A model generated the notes under the pieces. The model ran no database searches, was not told where the DNA came from, and saw only the letters and a program-made list of their open reading frames with translations. A stretch of DNA of 64,000 nucleotides from Maritimibacter fusiformis (lineage in GTDB: Bacteria; Pseudomonadota; Alphaproteobacteria; Rhodobacterales; Rhodobacteraceae), in contig NZ_VSIY01000013.1 in the NCBI RefSeq assembly GCF_008086115.1, positions 186,001 through 250,000 on the forward strand. Direction: 5' to 3'. Within the stretch, counting starts at the first letter, position 1. Each line of letters starts with the position of its first letter. Below, in pieces: positions 9,037 to 17,685 of the stretch. Position numbers and translations under genes: made by a program.

Positions 9037-10719
9037 TTACTCGTCGTCGCCCTTCAACGCCGCGCCGAGGATGTCGCCCAGCGAGGCACCCGAGTCCGAC
9101 GAGCCATACTGCTGCACGGCCTCTTTCTCTTCGGCGATCTCGCGAGCCTTGATCGACAGGCCCAAACGGCGCGACTTGGAGTCGACGTTGGTGACGCGGA
9201 CGTCGACCTTGTTGCCGACCTGGAAACGCTCGGGGCGCTGTTCGGCGCGGTCGCGCGACAGGTCCGAACGGCGGATGAAGGACTTCATGCCCTCGTATTC
9301 CACCTCGATCCCGCCATCCTCGATCGCCGTCACGGTGACGGTGATGATCGAGCCGCGCTTCACGCCGCCAACGGCATCGGCGAAGGGATCGCCGTCAAGC
9401 GCCTTGATCGACAGCGAAATGCGCTCCTTGTCGGTATCGACTTCGGAGACCACCGCCTTGACCACGTCGCCCTTGCGATAGTTCTGGATGGCTTCCTCGC
9501 CGCGCTGATCCCAGCTCAGGTCGGACAGGTGAACCATGCCGTCGATGTCGCCCTCGAGACCGATGAACAGACCGAATTCGGTGATGTTCTTGACCTCGCC
9601 CTCGACCTGCGTGCCCTCCGGGTGGGTTTCCGCGAAAACCTCCCACGGGTTGCGCATGGTCTGCTTGAGACCCAGCGAAACCCGGCGCTTGGCAGCGTCG
9701 ATTTCCAGCACCATCACATCCACCTCCTGCGAGGTCGACACGATCTTGCCGGGATGCACGTTCTTCTTGGTCCAGGACATCTCCGACACGTGAACCAGGC
9801 CTTCGACACCCGGCTCAAGTTCCACGAAGGCGCCGTAGTCGGTGATGTTGGTCACGCGGCCCTTGTGCACCGAACCCAGCGGATACTTGGCCCCCACCAG
9901 ATCCCACGGATCTTCCTGCAGCTGCTTCATGCCCAGGCTGATGCGGTGGGTTTCCTTGTTGATCTTGATGACCTGGACCTTGATGGTCTCGCCGATCGAC
10001 AGGATCTCGGAGGGGTGGTTGACGCGGCGCCAGGCCATGTCGGTGACGTGCAGCAGGCCGTCGACACCGCCGAGATCGACGAAGGCGCCGTATTCGGTGA
10101 TGTTCTTGACCACACCGTCCACGGTGTCGCCCTCAGTCAGCTTGCCGATCACTTCGGCGCGCTGCTCGGCACGGCTTTCCTCGAGGATCGCGCGGCGCGA
10201 CACCACGATGTTGCCACGGCGACGGTCCATCTTGAGAATCTGGAACGGCTGCTTGAGACCCATGAGCGGGCCGGCGTCGCGCACCGGGCGCACGTCGACC
10301 TGGCTGCCGGGCAGGAACGCAACGGCACCGCCCAGATCGACGGTAAAGCCGCCCTTGACCCGGCCGAAGATCGCGCCTTCGACGCGGTTCTCGTCGGCAT
10401 AGGCCTTTTCCAGACGGTCCCAGGCTTCTTCACGGCGCGCCATCTCGCGCGAGATGACGGCTTCGCCACGGGCGTTCTCGGCCGCGCGCAGATAAACCTC
10501 GACCTCGTCACCGACCGAGATGTCGGGGGCTTCGCCGGGGTTTGCGAATTCCTTGAGATCGACGCGGCCTTCCATCTTGTAGCCGACGTCGATGATGGCT
10601 TGTCCCGCTTCGACCGCGATGACCTTGCCTTTGACGACACTGCCTTCGGAGGGCGTGTCGATCTCGAAGCTTTCGTTCAGGAGGGCTTCGAATTCCTCCA
10701 TGGATGCTTTAGCGCACAT
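9037..10719 (-). CDS. rpsA: 30S ribosomal protein S1
   Basis: RNA-binding ribosomal protein S1, 560 residues, with six tandem S1/OB-fold domains. Repeats are easy to see: GSVVKGKVIAVEAGQAIIDVG, GDTVDGVVKNITEYGAFVDLG, GSVHKGRVTNITDYGAFVELE, GTQVEGEVKNITEFGLFIGLE and later units. AAGGA precedes the start at a rather long spacing; the second Met (residue 7) is an alternative. S1 recruits mRNAs to the small subunit and autoregulates in enterobacteria. A promoter at 10889-10917 and a terminator-like hairpin in the leader suggest leader-based control here. Confidence 0.97.
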   Translation of the reverse strand: MCAKASMEEFEALLNESFEIDTPSEGSVVKGKVIAVEAGQAIIDVGYKMEGRVDLKEFANPGEAPDISVGDEVEVYLRAAENARGEAVISREMARREEAWDRLEKAYADENRVEGAIFGRVKGGFTVDLGGAVAFLPGSQVDVRPVRDAGPLMGLKQPFQILKMDRRRGNIVVSRRAILEESRAEQRAEVIGKLTEGDTVDGVVKNITEYGAFVDLGGVDGLLHVTDMAWRRVNHPSEILSIGETIKVQVIKINKETHRISLGMKQLQEDPWDLVGAKYPLGSVHKGRVTNITDYGAFVELEPGVEGLVHVSEMSWTKKNVHPGKIVSTSQEVDVMVLEIDAAKRRVSLGLKQTMRNPWEVFAETHPEGTQVEGEVKNITEFGLFIGLEGDIDGMVHLSDLSWDQRGEEAIQNYRKGDVVKAVVSEVDTDKERISLSIKALDGDPFADAVGGVKRGSIITVTVTAIEDGGIEVEYEGMKSFIRRSDLSRDRAEQRPERFQVGNKVDVRVTNVDSKSRRLGLSIKAREIAEEKEAVQQYGSSDSGASLGDILGAALKGDDE

Positions 10720-10810
10720 GCGTGTTTCAGTTCCTTTTTCAGTCGCTATTCGGGCCTGGCGGTTGTCTCCGCCGGTCTTTCAGGTTTCCATTTGGCCGAC
10801 GGGCTGACGC

Positions 10811-10840
10811 AAAACAAAGAGGGCCGGAGCTTCCGGCCCT
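10811..10840 (-). terminator. Terminator-like hairpin in the rpsA leader
   Basis: On the minus strand a 9-bp stem (AGGGCCGGA with TCCGGCCCT, loop of three) is followed by CTTTGTTTT. It lies about 40-70 bases after the predicted transcription start and about 100 bases before the rpsA ATG. It could be an attenuator or the end of a short independent RNA. Confidence 0.65.
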
Positions 10841-10888
10841 GCTCGGCGTCCCTCAATCGCGGCGGTTCCCGCCTTGTCGACAGGGGCG

Positions 10889-10917
10889 CGTATAGCTAGC
10901 CTCGGCCCTGTGTGCAA
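10889..10917 (-). promoter_or_regulatory. Predicted sigma-70 promoter for rpsA / leader RNA
   Basis: Minus strand: TTGCAC (10912-10917), a 17-base spacer, and TATACG (10889-10894). Predicted start near 10882, giving a leader of roughly 160 bases before rpsA. The -35 box is only about 12 bases from the ATG of the divergent gene at 10929, so that gene's own promoter must overlap it or lie in the rpsA leader. Confidence 0.65.
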
Positions 10918-10928
10918 GGGGTTTCGAC

Positions 10929-11795
10929 ATGCCTCGGCTGTTCCCGATGGCCGTTCTGATCTGGCTCGTTCTCGGCACGGCGGGCCGGGCCGAGCCCATC
11001 GACCTGGGCTTTGTCGCGGTCGTTTGCGGTCTGGACGATCCGCATGATGATGAGGCCACCCGCAACTATATCGACGAGGTCGCGGGTTGGACCAGCCTGA
11101 ACCACGTCTGCCTGGACACCCCCGAAGAAAGCACCCACCGCCTGGCCGCCACCAAGGGGCGGTTCGCGGCACTCCTGCATGTCGAGCCTGTGTTCTTCGA
11201 AGGCGGTAGGCGCCTGCGCTGGCAGGAGGCGGCCGGCCGGCTCTGGCCGACCTATGCCGAGGCGATCCGGGCCGCCGAGGTGATGCCGGCCTTCTACCTC
11301 GCCGACGAGCCGCAACTCAGGCACCTCGATCCGGCGCTTCTGTCGCGGGCGGCGCGGATGATCCGCGATGAGTTCCCGGCAGCCCGGATCGCGGTGGTCG
11401 AGGCCTACTTGCCCGACCAACCGCTGGTGATCCCGCCCGAAATCGACCTCTGGGGCTTCAACGCCTATACCTTGCGCGATCCTGGCGCCGATCCCGGCTA
11501 CCTTGCCCAGCTTGACCGGGTCGAGGCGGCGCTGGCCCCGCATCAATCGCTGATCCTGGTCGCGGACGCGATGTTCACGCCGATCCACGCCCGCGCCGGG
11601 TTGACGCCCGCCGACATGGCCGAGGTCGCGCTGGCCTACGAACGCCTTGCCCGCGCCCGCCCCCGGGTCACGGCGATGATCGGCTACACCTGGGCCGGTG
11701 GCATCGACGGGCCGGATGAGCTGGGCCTGCGGGAACTTCCCGCCCCGGTGCGCGACACCTGGAGGGCCATAGGCCTTCGCCTGACCGCGCCGTAG
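10929..11795 (+). CDS. Exported protein with glycosidase-like barrel features, function unknown
   Basis: A 288-residue protein with a signal peptide (residues 1-21, ending AGRA). The mature part looks like an alpha/beta barrel: LGFVAVVCGLDDPHDDE, then FYLADEPQLRHLDP (an E placed as in a glycosidase acid/base DEP motif), DLWGFNAYTLRDPG, and a C-terminal MIGYTWAGGIDGPDELGL. The ADEP and GFNAYT strands recall clan GH-A-like proteins, but I cannot name a family and the catalytic pair is not proven. It sits on the opposite strand between cmk and rpsA, which are usually adjacent in related bacteria, so it appears to be inserted. Confidence 0.72.
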   Translation: MPRLFPMAVLIWLVLGTAGRAEPIDLGFVAVVCGLDDPHDDEATRNYIDEVAGWTSLNHVCLDTPEESTHRLAATKGRFAALLHVEPVFFEGGRRLRWQEAAGRLWPTYAEAIRAAEVMPAFYLADEPQLRHLDPALLSRAARMIRDEFPAARIAVVEAYLPDQPLVIPPEIDLWGFNAYTLRDPGADPGYLAQLDRVEAALAPHQSLILVADAMFTPIHARAGLTPADMAEVALAYERLARARPRVTAMIGYTWAGGIDGPDELGLRELPAPVRDTWRAIGLRLTAP

Positions 11796-11910
11796 ACGGC
11801 TATTTCAGAGGCCGGATCGACTCGGACCCGATGTGATGCCGATCGAACGCTCCTGGCGGCGCTGCTGTCGGGCGCGACAAGCGCCGACACTTCGACGCGG
11901 GCGCTCGTGT

Positions 11911-12528
11911 TCACCCGCCGCTCCCGCTCCGTTCCTCGACAATCGCCACCGCCGCCGCCAGCGCCGCGTCGATCGACAATTCCGATGTGTCCAGACGCAC
12001 CGCATCCTCGGCGGGCTTCAAGGGCGCCGCGGCCCGGGCGCTGTCGCGTGCATCGCGCGCCTTCACGTCCTCCAGCACCTCGTCACGGCTGACCTCGTGC
12101 CCGGTTGCCACCAGTTCGAGATAGCGCCGCTCGGCCCGCACCTCGGGGGTGGCGGTGACGAACAGCTTGACCTGCGCCTCGGGGCAGATCACCGTGCCGA
12201 TGTCGCGCCCGTCCAGCACCGCGCCGCCCGCCCGCGTCGCAAAGGCGCGCTGAAAATCGACCAGCGCCGCGCGCACCTCCGGGATCGCCGCCGCCCGGCT
12301 GGCCGCCTGCGCCACCTCGGGCCGGCGCAGCCCCTCGGCCTCGAGATCCTCGGCGACCAATGCGCGCGCCGCCTCCACCGGATCGGCCCCCGCCATCACC
12401 TTGGCCCCGACCGCACGATACAGCAACCCCGTGTCGAGATACCGAAAGCCGAAATGCGCCGCCAGCGCCCTGCCGATCGTGCCCTTGCCCGAGGCCGCGG
12501 GGCCATCAATCGCAACGGTGAAACTCAT
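11911..12528 (-). CDS. cmk: Cytidylate kinase
   Basis: Phosphorylates CMP and dCMP with ATP. The start at 12528 is set by GGAGG six bases upstream and by the family N-terminus [22 protein letters not shown], whose GPAASGKGT is the P-loop. Other family features: [14 protein letters not shown] (CMP site), [16 protein letters not shown] and [15 protein letters not shown] (LID arginines). The product is 205 residues, normal. It lies between aroA and, beyond one opposite-strand gene, rpsA; the order aroA-cmk-rpsA is common in proteobacteria. Confidence 0.96.
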   Translation of the reverse strand: MSFTVAIDGPAASGKGTIGRALAAHFGFRYLDTGLLYRAVGAKVMAGADPVEAARALVAEDLEAEGLRRPEVAQAASRAAAIPEVRAALVDFQRAFATRAGGAVLDGRDIGTVICPEAQVKLFVTATPEVRAERRYLELVATGHEVSRDEVLEDVKARDARDSARAAAPLKPAEDAVRLDTSELSIDAALAAAVAIVEERSGSGG

Positions 12529-12606
12529 TCGGGGCCTCCGGTTTGGACTGCATTCCCGCTTACCAAGCGGCACGCGGGTTGAAAACCCTGCCGCCGCGAT
12601 CTCGCC

Positions 12607-13959
12607 CTAGCGATTGGCCCGCGCGATGCGCGCGCCCAGTCCCGCCATCAACGGCTCGAACGCCGGAAAACTGGTGGCGATGGGGCCGCCGTCATCGACC
12701 GAAATCGCCTTTTTCGCCGCCATCCCCAGCACCAGAAAGCTCATCGCGATCCGATGATCGAGCCGCGCCGCCGCACGTCCCCCACCCGGCACGCCGCCCG
12801 GCCCCATGCCATGCACGACCATGAAATCCGGCCCCTCCTCGACCCGGACGCCATTGGCCTCCAGCCCGCGCGCCATCGCGTCGATCCGGTCGCTTTCCTT
12901 GACCCGAAGCTCCTTGACGCCGACCATCTCGGTCCGGCCCTCGGCAAAGGACGCGACCACCGACAGGATCGGGTATTCGTCGATCATGCTGGCGGCCCGT
13001 TCCGGCGGCACCCGGATGCCGCGCATCCCGGGCGAGAATCGCGCGCGCAGATCGGCGACCGGCTCGCCGCCCTCCTCGCGCGGGTTTTCATAGGTCAGAT
13101 CCGCCCCCATCTCGCGCAATGTCTCGAACAGCCCGGCCCGCGTCGGGTTCAGCCCGATATTGGGCACCAGCACGTCCGACCCCTCGACGATCAGCGCGGC
13201 ACAGACCGCAAACGCCGCCGAGGACGGGTCGCGCGGCACCGCGATATCCTGCGGCACCAGTTCCGGCTGGCCCACCAGCGTGATCGCCCGGCCCTCGTCG
13301 GTATCCTCGACGCTGACCTGCGCACCAAAGCCCGCCAGCATTCGCTCGGTATGATCGCGCGTCGCTTCGGCCTCGACCACCACGGTCTCGCCCGGCGCAT
13401 TCAGCCCGGCCAGCAGCACGGCGGACTTTACCTGCGCCGAGGGCATCGGCAGAACGTAGCGCACCGGCACCGGATCGGCCGCGCCGACGATGGTCATCGG
13501 CAGGCGCCCGCCGGACCGACCGAAGGCCTGCGCCCCAAACAGCGAGATCGGGTCGGTGATCCGCGCCATCGGGCGGCTTCTGAGCGAGGCATCGCCGGTG
13601 AAGGTCGCCGAAATCGGGCTGGTCGCCATCGCGCCCATGATCAGGCGCACCCCGGTCCCGGCGTTGCCGCAGTCGATCACGTTCTCCGGCTCGGCAAACC
13701 CGCCGACCCCGACACCGTGCACCCGCCACTTGCCGTCCCCGACCCGCTCGACATCGGCCCCGAAGGCGCGCATCGCCGCCGCCGTGCCCAGCACATCCTC
13801 GCCCTCGAGCAGGCCGGTCACATGCGTCTCGCCCACCGCCAACGCGCCCAGGATCAGCGCCCGGTGGCTGATCGACTTGTCGCCCGGCACCTCGGCCACG
13901 CCCCTCAGGGGGCCGGCCTTGTGCGAGGTCATCGGAATCGGGTCACCGTGGCCAGACAT
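12607..13959 (-). CDS. aroA: 3-phosphoshikimate 1-carboxyvinyltransferase (EPSP synthase)
   Basis: Sixth step of the shikimate pathway, joining PEP to shikimate-3-phosphate. Start placed at 13959 because GGAGGTG stands four to five bases before this ATG; the upstream ATG at 13974 would place that sequence inside the gene. Motifs: [17 protein letters not shown], the [16 protein letters not shown] loop (NAGTG rather than NAGTA), DASLRSRPM, and RVKESDRI with the catalytic region [10 protein letters not shown]. The 450-residue length is normal for the alphaproteobacterial type. The Ala after the NAGTG glycine is replaced by Gly-Val, a pattern like class II EPSPS; I do not infer herbicide response. 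Confidence 0.96.
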   Translation of the reverse strand: MSGHGDPIPMTSHKAGPLRGVAEVPGDKSISHRALILGALAVGETHVTGLLEGEDVLGTAAAMRAFGADVERVGDGKWRVHGVGVGGFAEPENVIDCGNAGTGVRLIMGAMATSPISATFTGDASLRSRPMARITDPISLFGAQAFGRSGGRLPMTIVGAADPVPVRYVLPMPSAQVKSAVLLAGLNAPGETVVVEAEATRDHTERMLAGFGAQVSVEDTDEGRAITLVGQPELVPQDIAVPRDPSSAAFAVCAALIVEGSDVLVPNIGLNPTRAGLFETLREMGADLTYENPREEGGEPVADLRARFSPGMRGIRVPPERAASMIDEYPILSVVASFAEGRTEMVGVKELRVKESDRIDAMARGLEANGVRVEEGPDFMVVHGMGPGGVPGGGRAAARLDHRIAMSFLVLGMAAKKAISVDDGGPIATSFPAFEPLMAGLGARIARANR

Positions 13960-14018
13960 GGGCACCTCCGTCATTTCCCCGGCTCATAGCCCGGCATACC
14001 GCGCCGGTCCATCGCCTC

Positions 14019-14040
14019 TTCATCTTGGCCACAAATACTC
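14019..14040 (-). repeat. Copy 1 of a repeated intergenic motif
   Basis: Minus-strand sequence GAGTATTTGTGGCCAAGATG plus GAA, lying between the trmB stop and the aroA start. Near-identical copies are at 19090-19110 and 59616-59636, all in the same orientation relative to the next minus-strand gene. Confidence 0.75.
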
Positions 14041-14050
14041 AACCGCAGCC

Positions 14051-14764
14051 TTACCGCCGGCGAAACGTCAGATAGTGGGGCACCCGGCCTTCGCGCAGCG
14101 CCTTTTTCTCATAGCGCGTCGACATCCAGTCGTCCCAGGGTTCGCGCCAATCCGCCGGACCCTCGGCCAGCCAGTCGAACCCGGCTTTCGGCATCTCCTC
14201 GAGCGTCTGGCGCACATAGTCGGGAATATCCGTCGCCACCCGGACCTCGGCCCCGGACCGCAGCACGCGGGCGAAGGGATCGAGGTATTCCGGCGTCACG
14301 AACCGCCGCCGGTGATGGCGCTTCTTGGGCCAGGGATCGGGGTAGAGCAGGAACGCCTTGTCGAGCGACCCGTCCGGCAACACATCGAACAGGTCGCGCA
14401 CATCACCCGGATGCACGGCAAGATTTTCGACCCCGGCCTTGCGGATCTTGCCCAAAAGCATCGCGACGCCGTTGATATAGGGCTCGCACCCGATGATCCC
14501 GACGCCGGGATTGCGCGCCGCCTGGTGCACCAGGTGCTCGCCGCCGCCAAAGCCGATTTCCAGCCAGACCGGCGCGCCCCCGAACAAGGCCCCGAGGTCG
14601 AGGGGCGTGCGCTCGGGGTTTTCGTCCCAGCCGACCTTGCCGGGGCTGAGCGCCGCCAGATCCTCATCCAGCCAGGTTTTCTGCATGTCGCGCAGGCCCT
14701 TGCCGTGGATGCGGCCATAGAAATTGCGCCACGGGGCGCCGGTGGGGTGTTTGTCCTCGGTCAT
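14051..14764 (-). CDS. trmB: tRNA (guanine-N7-)-methyltransferase
   Basis: SAM-dependent enzyme making m7G46 in tRNA, 237 residues from the ATG at 14764 (the longer frame would need a TTG). Motifs: WLEIGFGGGEHLVHQA (SAM-binding motif I), GCEPYINGVAMLL, and the TrmB signature KAFLLYPDPWPKKRHHRRRFV with the catalytic Asp, plus the C-terminal TRYEKKA. In the usual position after metK; their spacing here holds two 20-bp palindromes. Confidence 0.96.
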   Translation of the reverse strand: MTEDKHPTGAPWRNFYGRIHGKGLRDMQKTWLDEDLAALSPGKVGWDENPERTPLDLGALFGGAPVWLEIGFGGGEHLVHQAARNPGVGIIGCEPYINGVAMLLGKIRKAGVENLAVHPGDVRDLFDVLPDGSLDKAFLLYPDPWPKKRHHRRRFVTPEYLDPFARVLRSGAEVRVATDIPDYVRQTLEEMPKAGFDWLAEGPADWREPWDDWMSTRYEKKALREGRVPHYLTFRRR

Positions 14765-14820
14765 GGCCGGTCTTCTAGTCGGCAATCCGTCCGGGCGGAA
14801 CCGGTTTTTCCGCTGGCACC

Positions 14821-14863
14821 CCGCGGGCGCGCGCCCGCGGGTAACGCCGCCGCGCGGCGGCGT
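14821..14863. repeat. Two adjacent 20-bp GC-only perfect palindromes
   Basis: 14821-14840 is a perfect palindrome with half-site CCGCGGGCGC, and 14844-14863 a second one with half-site ACGCCGCCGC. They lie between metK and trmB. On transcription each could form a stem, with no T-run after them. A similar 20-bp palindrome with half-site TCGCCCGCGC is at 7101-7120. Confidence 0.8.
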
Positions 14864-14883
14864 GTCACCGGCGCCGATCCAAC

Positions 14884-16050
14884 CTAGACCGCGGCCTTCA
14901 ACGCCTCGACAAGGTCGGTCCGCTCCCAGGAAAACCCGCCGTCCGCCTCGGGGTCACGGCCGAAATGGCCATAGGCGGCGGTGCGCTGATAGATTGGCCT
15001 GTTGAGCGACAGCTTGGTGCGAATGCCGCGCGGCGTCAGATCCATGATGTTCCGCACCGCCCGCTCGATCGCCTCCTCGTCGGCCTCGCCCGTGCCATGG
15101 GTGTCGACATAGATCGACAGAGGCTCGGCCACCCCGATCGCATAGGACAGTTGCAGCGTGCATTTCCGGGCCAGCCCGGCGGCAACCACGTTCTTGGCCA
15201 GATAGCGCGCGGCATAGGCGGCCGAGCGGTCCACTTTGGTCGGGTCCTTGCCTGAAAACGCCCCGCCCCCGTGCGGCGCGGCACCGCCGTAGGTGTCGAC
15301 GATGATCTTGCGCCCGGTCAGGCCCGCGTCACCATCAGGGCCGCCGATCACGAATTTTCCGGTCGGGTTCACGTGCCAGACGGTTTCATCGGTCAGCCAT
15401 CCCTCGGGCAGCACTTCGCGGATATGGGGCGCGACCTTTTCGCGCACCGCCTCCGGCGTCATCGTCTCGTCAAGATGCTGGGTCGACAGCACCACCTGCG
15501 TCGCCGCCACCGGCTTGCCGTTCTCATAGCGCAGCGAGAGCTGGCTTTTCGCATCCGGCCCCATCCAGCCCTCGGTGCCGTTCTTGCGCACCTCGGCCAG
15601 GCGCTTGAGGATGCGGTGGGCATAGTGGATCGGTGCCGGCATCAGCATCGGCGTCTCGTCCACCGCATAGCCGAACATGATCCCCTGGTCGCCCGCGCCC
15701 TCGTCCTTGTTGCCGGCCGCATCGACGCCGCGGGCAATGTCGGCGGATTGCGCGTGCAGGTAGCTGTCCACCTTCAGGTTGGCCCAGTGAAAGCCCTCCT
15801 GCTCATAGCCGATGTCGCGCACGCAATCACGGGCGATCTCCTCGACCCGTTCGATCACGCTGCCCGGGCCGCGCACTTCGCCACCGATCACCACCCGGTC
15901 GGTCGTGGCGAAGGTCTCGCAGGCGACGCGCGACTGCGGGTCTTCGGCCATGAAGGCATCGAGAACCGCATCCGAAATCCGGTCGCAGACCTTGTCGGGG
16001 TGGCCCTCGGAAACGGATTCCGAGGTAAAAATGTAGTTCTGCCTGGCCAT
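14884..16050 (-). CDS. metK: S-adenosylmethionine synthetase
   Basis: Makes SAM from methionine and ATP. The 388-residue protein opens with [19 protein letters not shown] (ATP site His/Asp), has [20 protein letters not shown] (signature 1 region), [19 protein letters not shown] (signature 2, P-loop-like) and the closing [19 protein letters not shown], which is the C-terminal type common in alphaproteobacteria. The leader carries a SAM/SAH riboswitch whose 3' part overlaps the Shine-Dalgarno, so translation should fall when SAM is plentiful. Confidence 0.98.
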   Translation of the reverse strand: MARQNYIFTSESVSEGHPDKVCDRISDAVLDAFMAEDPQSRVACETFATTDRVVIGGEVRGPGSVIERVEEIARDCVRDIGYEQEGFHWANLKVDSYLHAQSADIARGVDAAGNKDEGAGDQGIMFGYAVDETPMLMPAPIHYAHRILKRLAEVRKNGTEGWMGPDAKSQLSLRYENGKPVAATQVVLSTQHLDETMTPEAVREKVAPHIREVLPEGWLTDETVWHVNPTGKFVIGGPDGDAGLTGRKIIVDTYGGAAPHGGGAFSGKDPTKVDRSAAYAARYLAKNVVAAGLARKCTLQLSYAIGVAEPLSIYVDTHGTGEADEEAIERAVRNIMDLTPRGIRTKLSLNRPIYQRTAAYGHFGRDPEADGGFSWERTDLVEALKAAV

Positions 16051-16055
16051 GGGAA

Positions 16056-16102
16056 GTGCTCCGTTATGATAATCCCGCCACGTCAGGAAGCCGTTGTGGC
16101 GG
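16056..16102 (-). promoter_or_regulatory. SAM/SAH riboswitch in the metK leader
   Basis: On the minus strand a stem (CCGCCAC with GTGGCGG) encloses the conserved loop ACAACGGCTTCCTGACGT; 14 bases later comes GGAGCAC (16056-16062), the ribosome-binding site of metK. GCTTCC in the loop can pair with GGAGC, the pseudoknot that defines the SAM/SAH class. Position directly ahead of metK is the typical context in Rhodobacterales. Ligand binding would sequester the Shine-Dalgarno and reduce metK translation. Confidence 0.9.
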
Positions 16103-16119
16103 TTGGTCTGCCTCTTGCG

Positions 16120-17685
16120 TTACTGTGCCGCCCCGGGGGCGTCAATGGCTTTTGCCCGGCGTGTCATCATCAGCCCGGCGGCGGCGAGGATCAGGGCAAG
16201 AACCACTGGCGCGTCGCCCCACCTGGCATAGATCGTCGGCGCCAGGGCACCGGGCAGGCGCGCATCCAGCCGGCCCGCGCTGTTCAGCCGCAGATGCGCC
16301 AGCACCCGGCCCCGCGCGTCGATCACCGCGCTGATCCCGGTGTTGGCCGCCCGCACCAGCGGCAGCCCCATCTCGATCGCCCGAAACCGCGCCTGCACCA
16401 GGTGCTGCTGCGGCCCCGAGAAGGTTCCGAACCAGGCGTCGTTGGTGATGTGCAGGATCCAGTCGGCCCGCTCCGGCGCGGCCCGCAGGTCACGCGGAAA
16501 GATCGCCTCGTAGCAGATCAGCGGCAACGCCTTGCCCAGCTCGTCCGGCAGAGTCAGCACCGCCGCCCCCGGCCCGGAGGAATAGCCATAGCCCTCGCGC
16601 GTCGCCAGCCCGTTGATGCCGAACCGGCCAAGGAAATCGCCCATCGGAACATACTCGCCGAACGGTACCACGTGATGCTTGTCATAGATCGCCTCGGCCT
16701 CGCCCTGCCCGTCGAACAGCACCAGCGAATTGTAGACCCGCGTGCCCTCATAGCGCCGGATGCCGGAAATCAGCCGCGCCGGCAGGGCGGTCTCGGCGAT
16801 CTGCGCCTGCAGGTCCGGGTATTGCCCCAGCGCCGTGGGAATCGCCGTCTCGGGCCAGATCACCAGGTCGGGCGGGGGGCCTTCTGGCGGCTCCGCCGTC
16901 AGCGCCAGCGCCCGGTCGAGGAACACGCGCACCCAGTCGGGCTCCCATTTCAGATGCTGCGCGGCGTTGGGCTGAACCAGCCGCAGGGTCACCGAAGGGG
17001 CGCGTTCCGGCACATCGCCGCGCCCCAGCGCCAGCCCGGCGCCGAAGGCAAGCGCGAACCCCGTCGCCACCGCGGCAATCGGAACCGGCCGCCGCCGCGC
17101 CGCCACGATCCAGAGCGCGGCCCCGGCGGCGAACGTCAGCACGGTCAGGCCAAAGGCCCCCACGATACCGGCCAGTTGCGCAACCGGTGTGTCGATCCAG
17201 ACCTGCCCCGGCCCGCCCCAGGGAAACCCGGTCAGGACCGTGCCGCGCGCCAGTTCCGCGCCCCCCAATGCCACCGCGAAGGCGAGCCAACCCCGCCATC
17301 CGTCCGGCGCAAGCCAACGCGCGGCGGCGAACCCGGCCCCCCAGAACAGCGCCATGCCACCGGCCATGAAGGTCAGCGCGAACGGCGCCATCCAGCCGTG
17401 GCGGGCGATATCGACCAGGAAGGGCTGGACGATCCAGACCAGCGTCACCCCGAAATAGCCGCTGGCGAACACCCACCCCGTCAGGGCAGCCCGGCGCGCG
17501 TTCGGCACCTGTCGCCACAGCCCGAACGCCACCGCCAGCCCGACCAGCGTCAGCGGCCAGAAACCGACCGGCGCCTGGCCAAGCGCCGCCGCCGCACCGG
17601 CCGCGAACCCGACAAGGCCGCGCCGCCAGGCGCGCGCCGCCAGCCAATGCGCCAGCTGCGCGCGCGGACGTACCGGTTCAGGCAT
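16120..17685 (-). CDS. lnt: Apolipoprotein N-acyltransferase
   Basis: Inner-membrane enzyme adding the third acyl chain to lipoproteins. The 521-residue protein has six to seven N-terminal membrane segments (about residues 20-210) followed by a periplasmic nitrilase-type domain and a last membrane helix. The catalytic triad regions are visible: IWPETAIPT (Glu), KHHVVPFGEYVP (Lys) and LICYEAIFPRD (Cys), with ITNDAWFG after it. The start overlaps the end of the CorC-like gene by eight bases, as in many genomes where these two are adjacent. Confidence 0.96.
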   Translation of the reverse strand: MPEPVRPRAQLAHWLAARAWRRGLVGFAAGAAAALGQAPVGFWPLTLVGLAVAFGLWRQVPNARRAALTGWVFASGYFGVTLVWIVQPFLVDIARHGWMAPFALTFMAGGMALFWGAGFAAARWLAPDGWRGWLAFAVALGGAELARGTVLTGFPWGGPGQVWIDTPVAQLAGIVGAFGLTVLTFAAGAALWIVAARRRPVPIAAVATGFALAFGAGLALGRGDVPERAPSVTLRLVQPNAAQHLKWEPDWVRVFLDRALALTAEPPEGPPPDLVIWPETAIPTALGQYPDLQAQIAETALPARLISGIRRYEGTRVYNSLVLFDGQGEAEAIYDKHHVVPFGEYVPMGDFLGRFGINGLATREGYGYSSGPGAAVLTLPDELGKALPLICYEAIFPRDLRAAPERADWILHITNDAWFGTFSGPQQHLVQARFRAIEMGLPLVRAANTGISAVIDARGRVLAHLRLNSAGRLDARLPGALAPTIYARWGDAPVVLALILAAAGLMMTRRAKAIDAPGAAQ

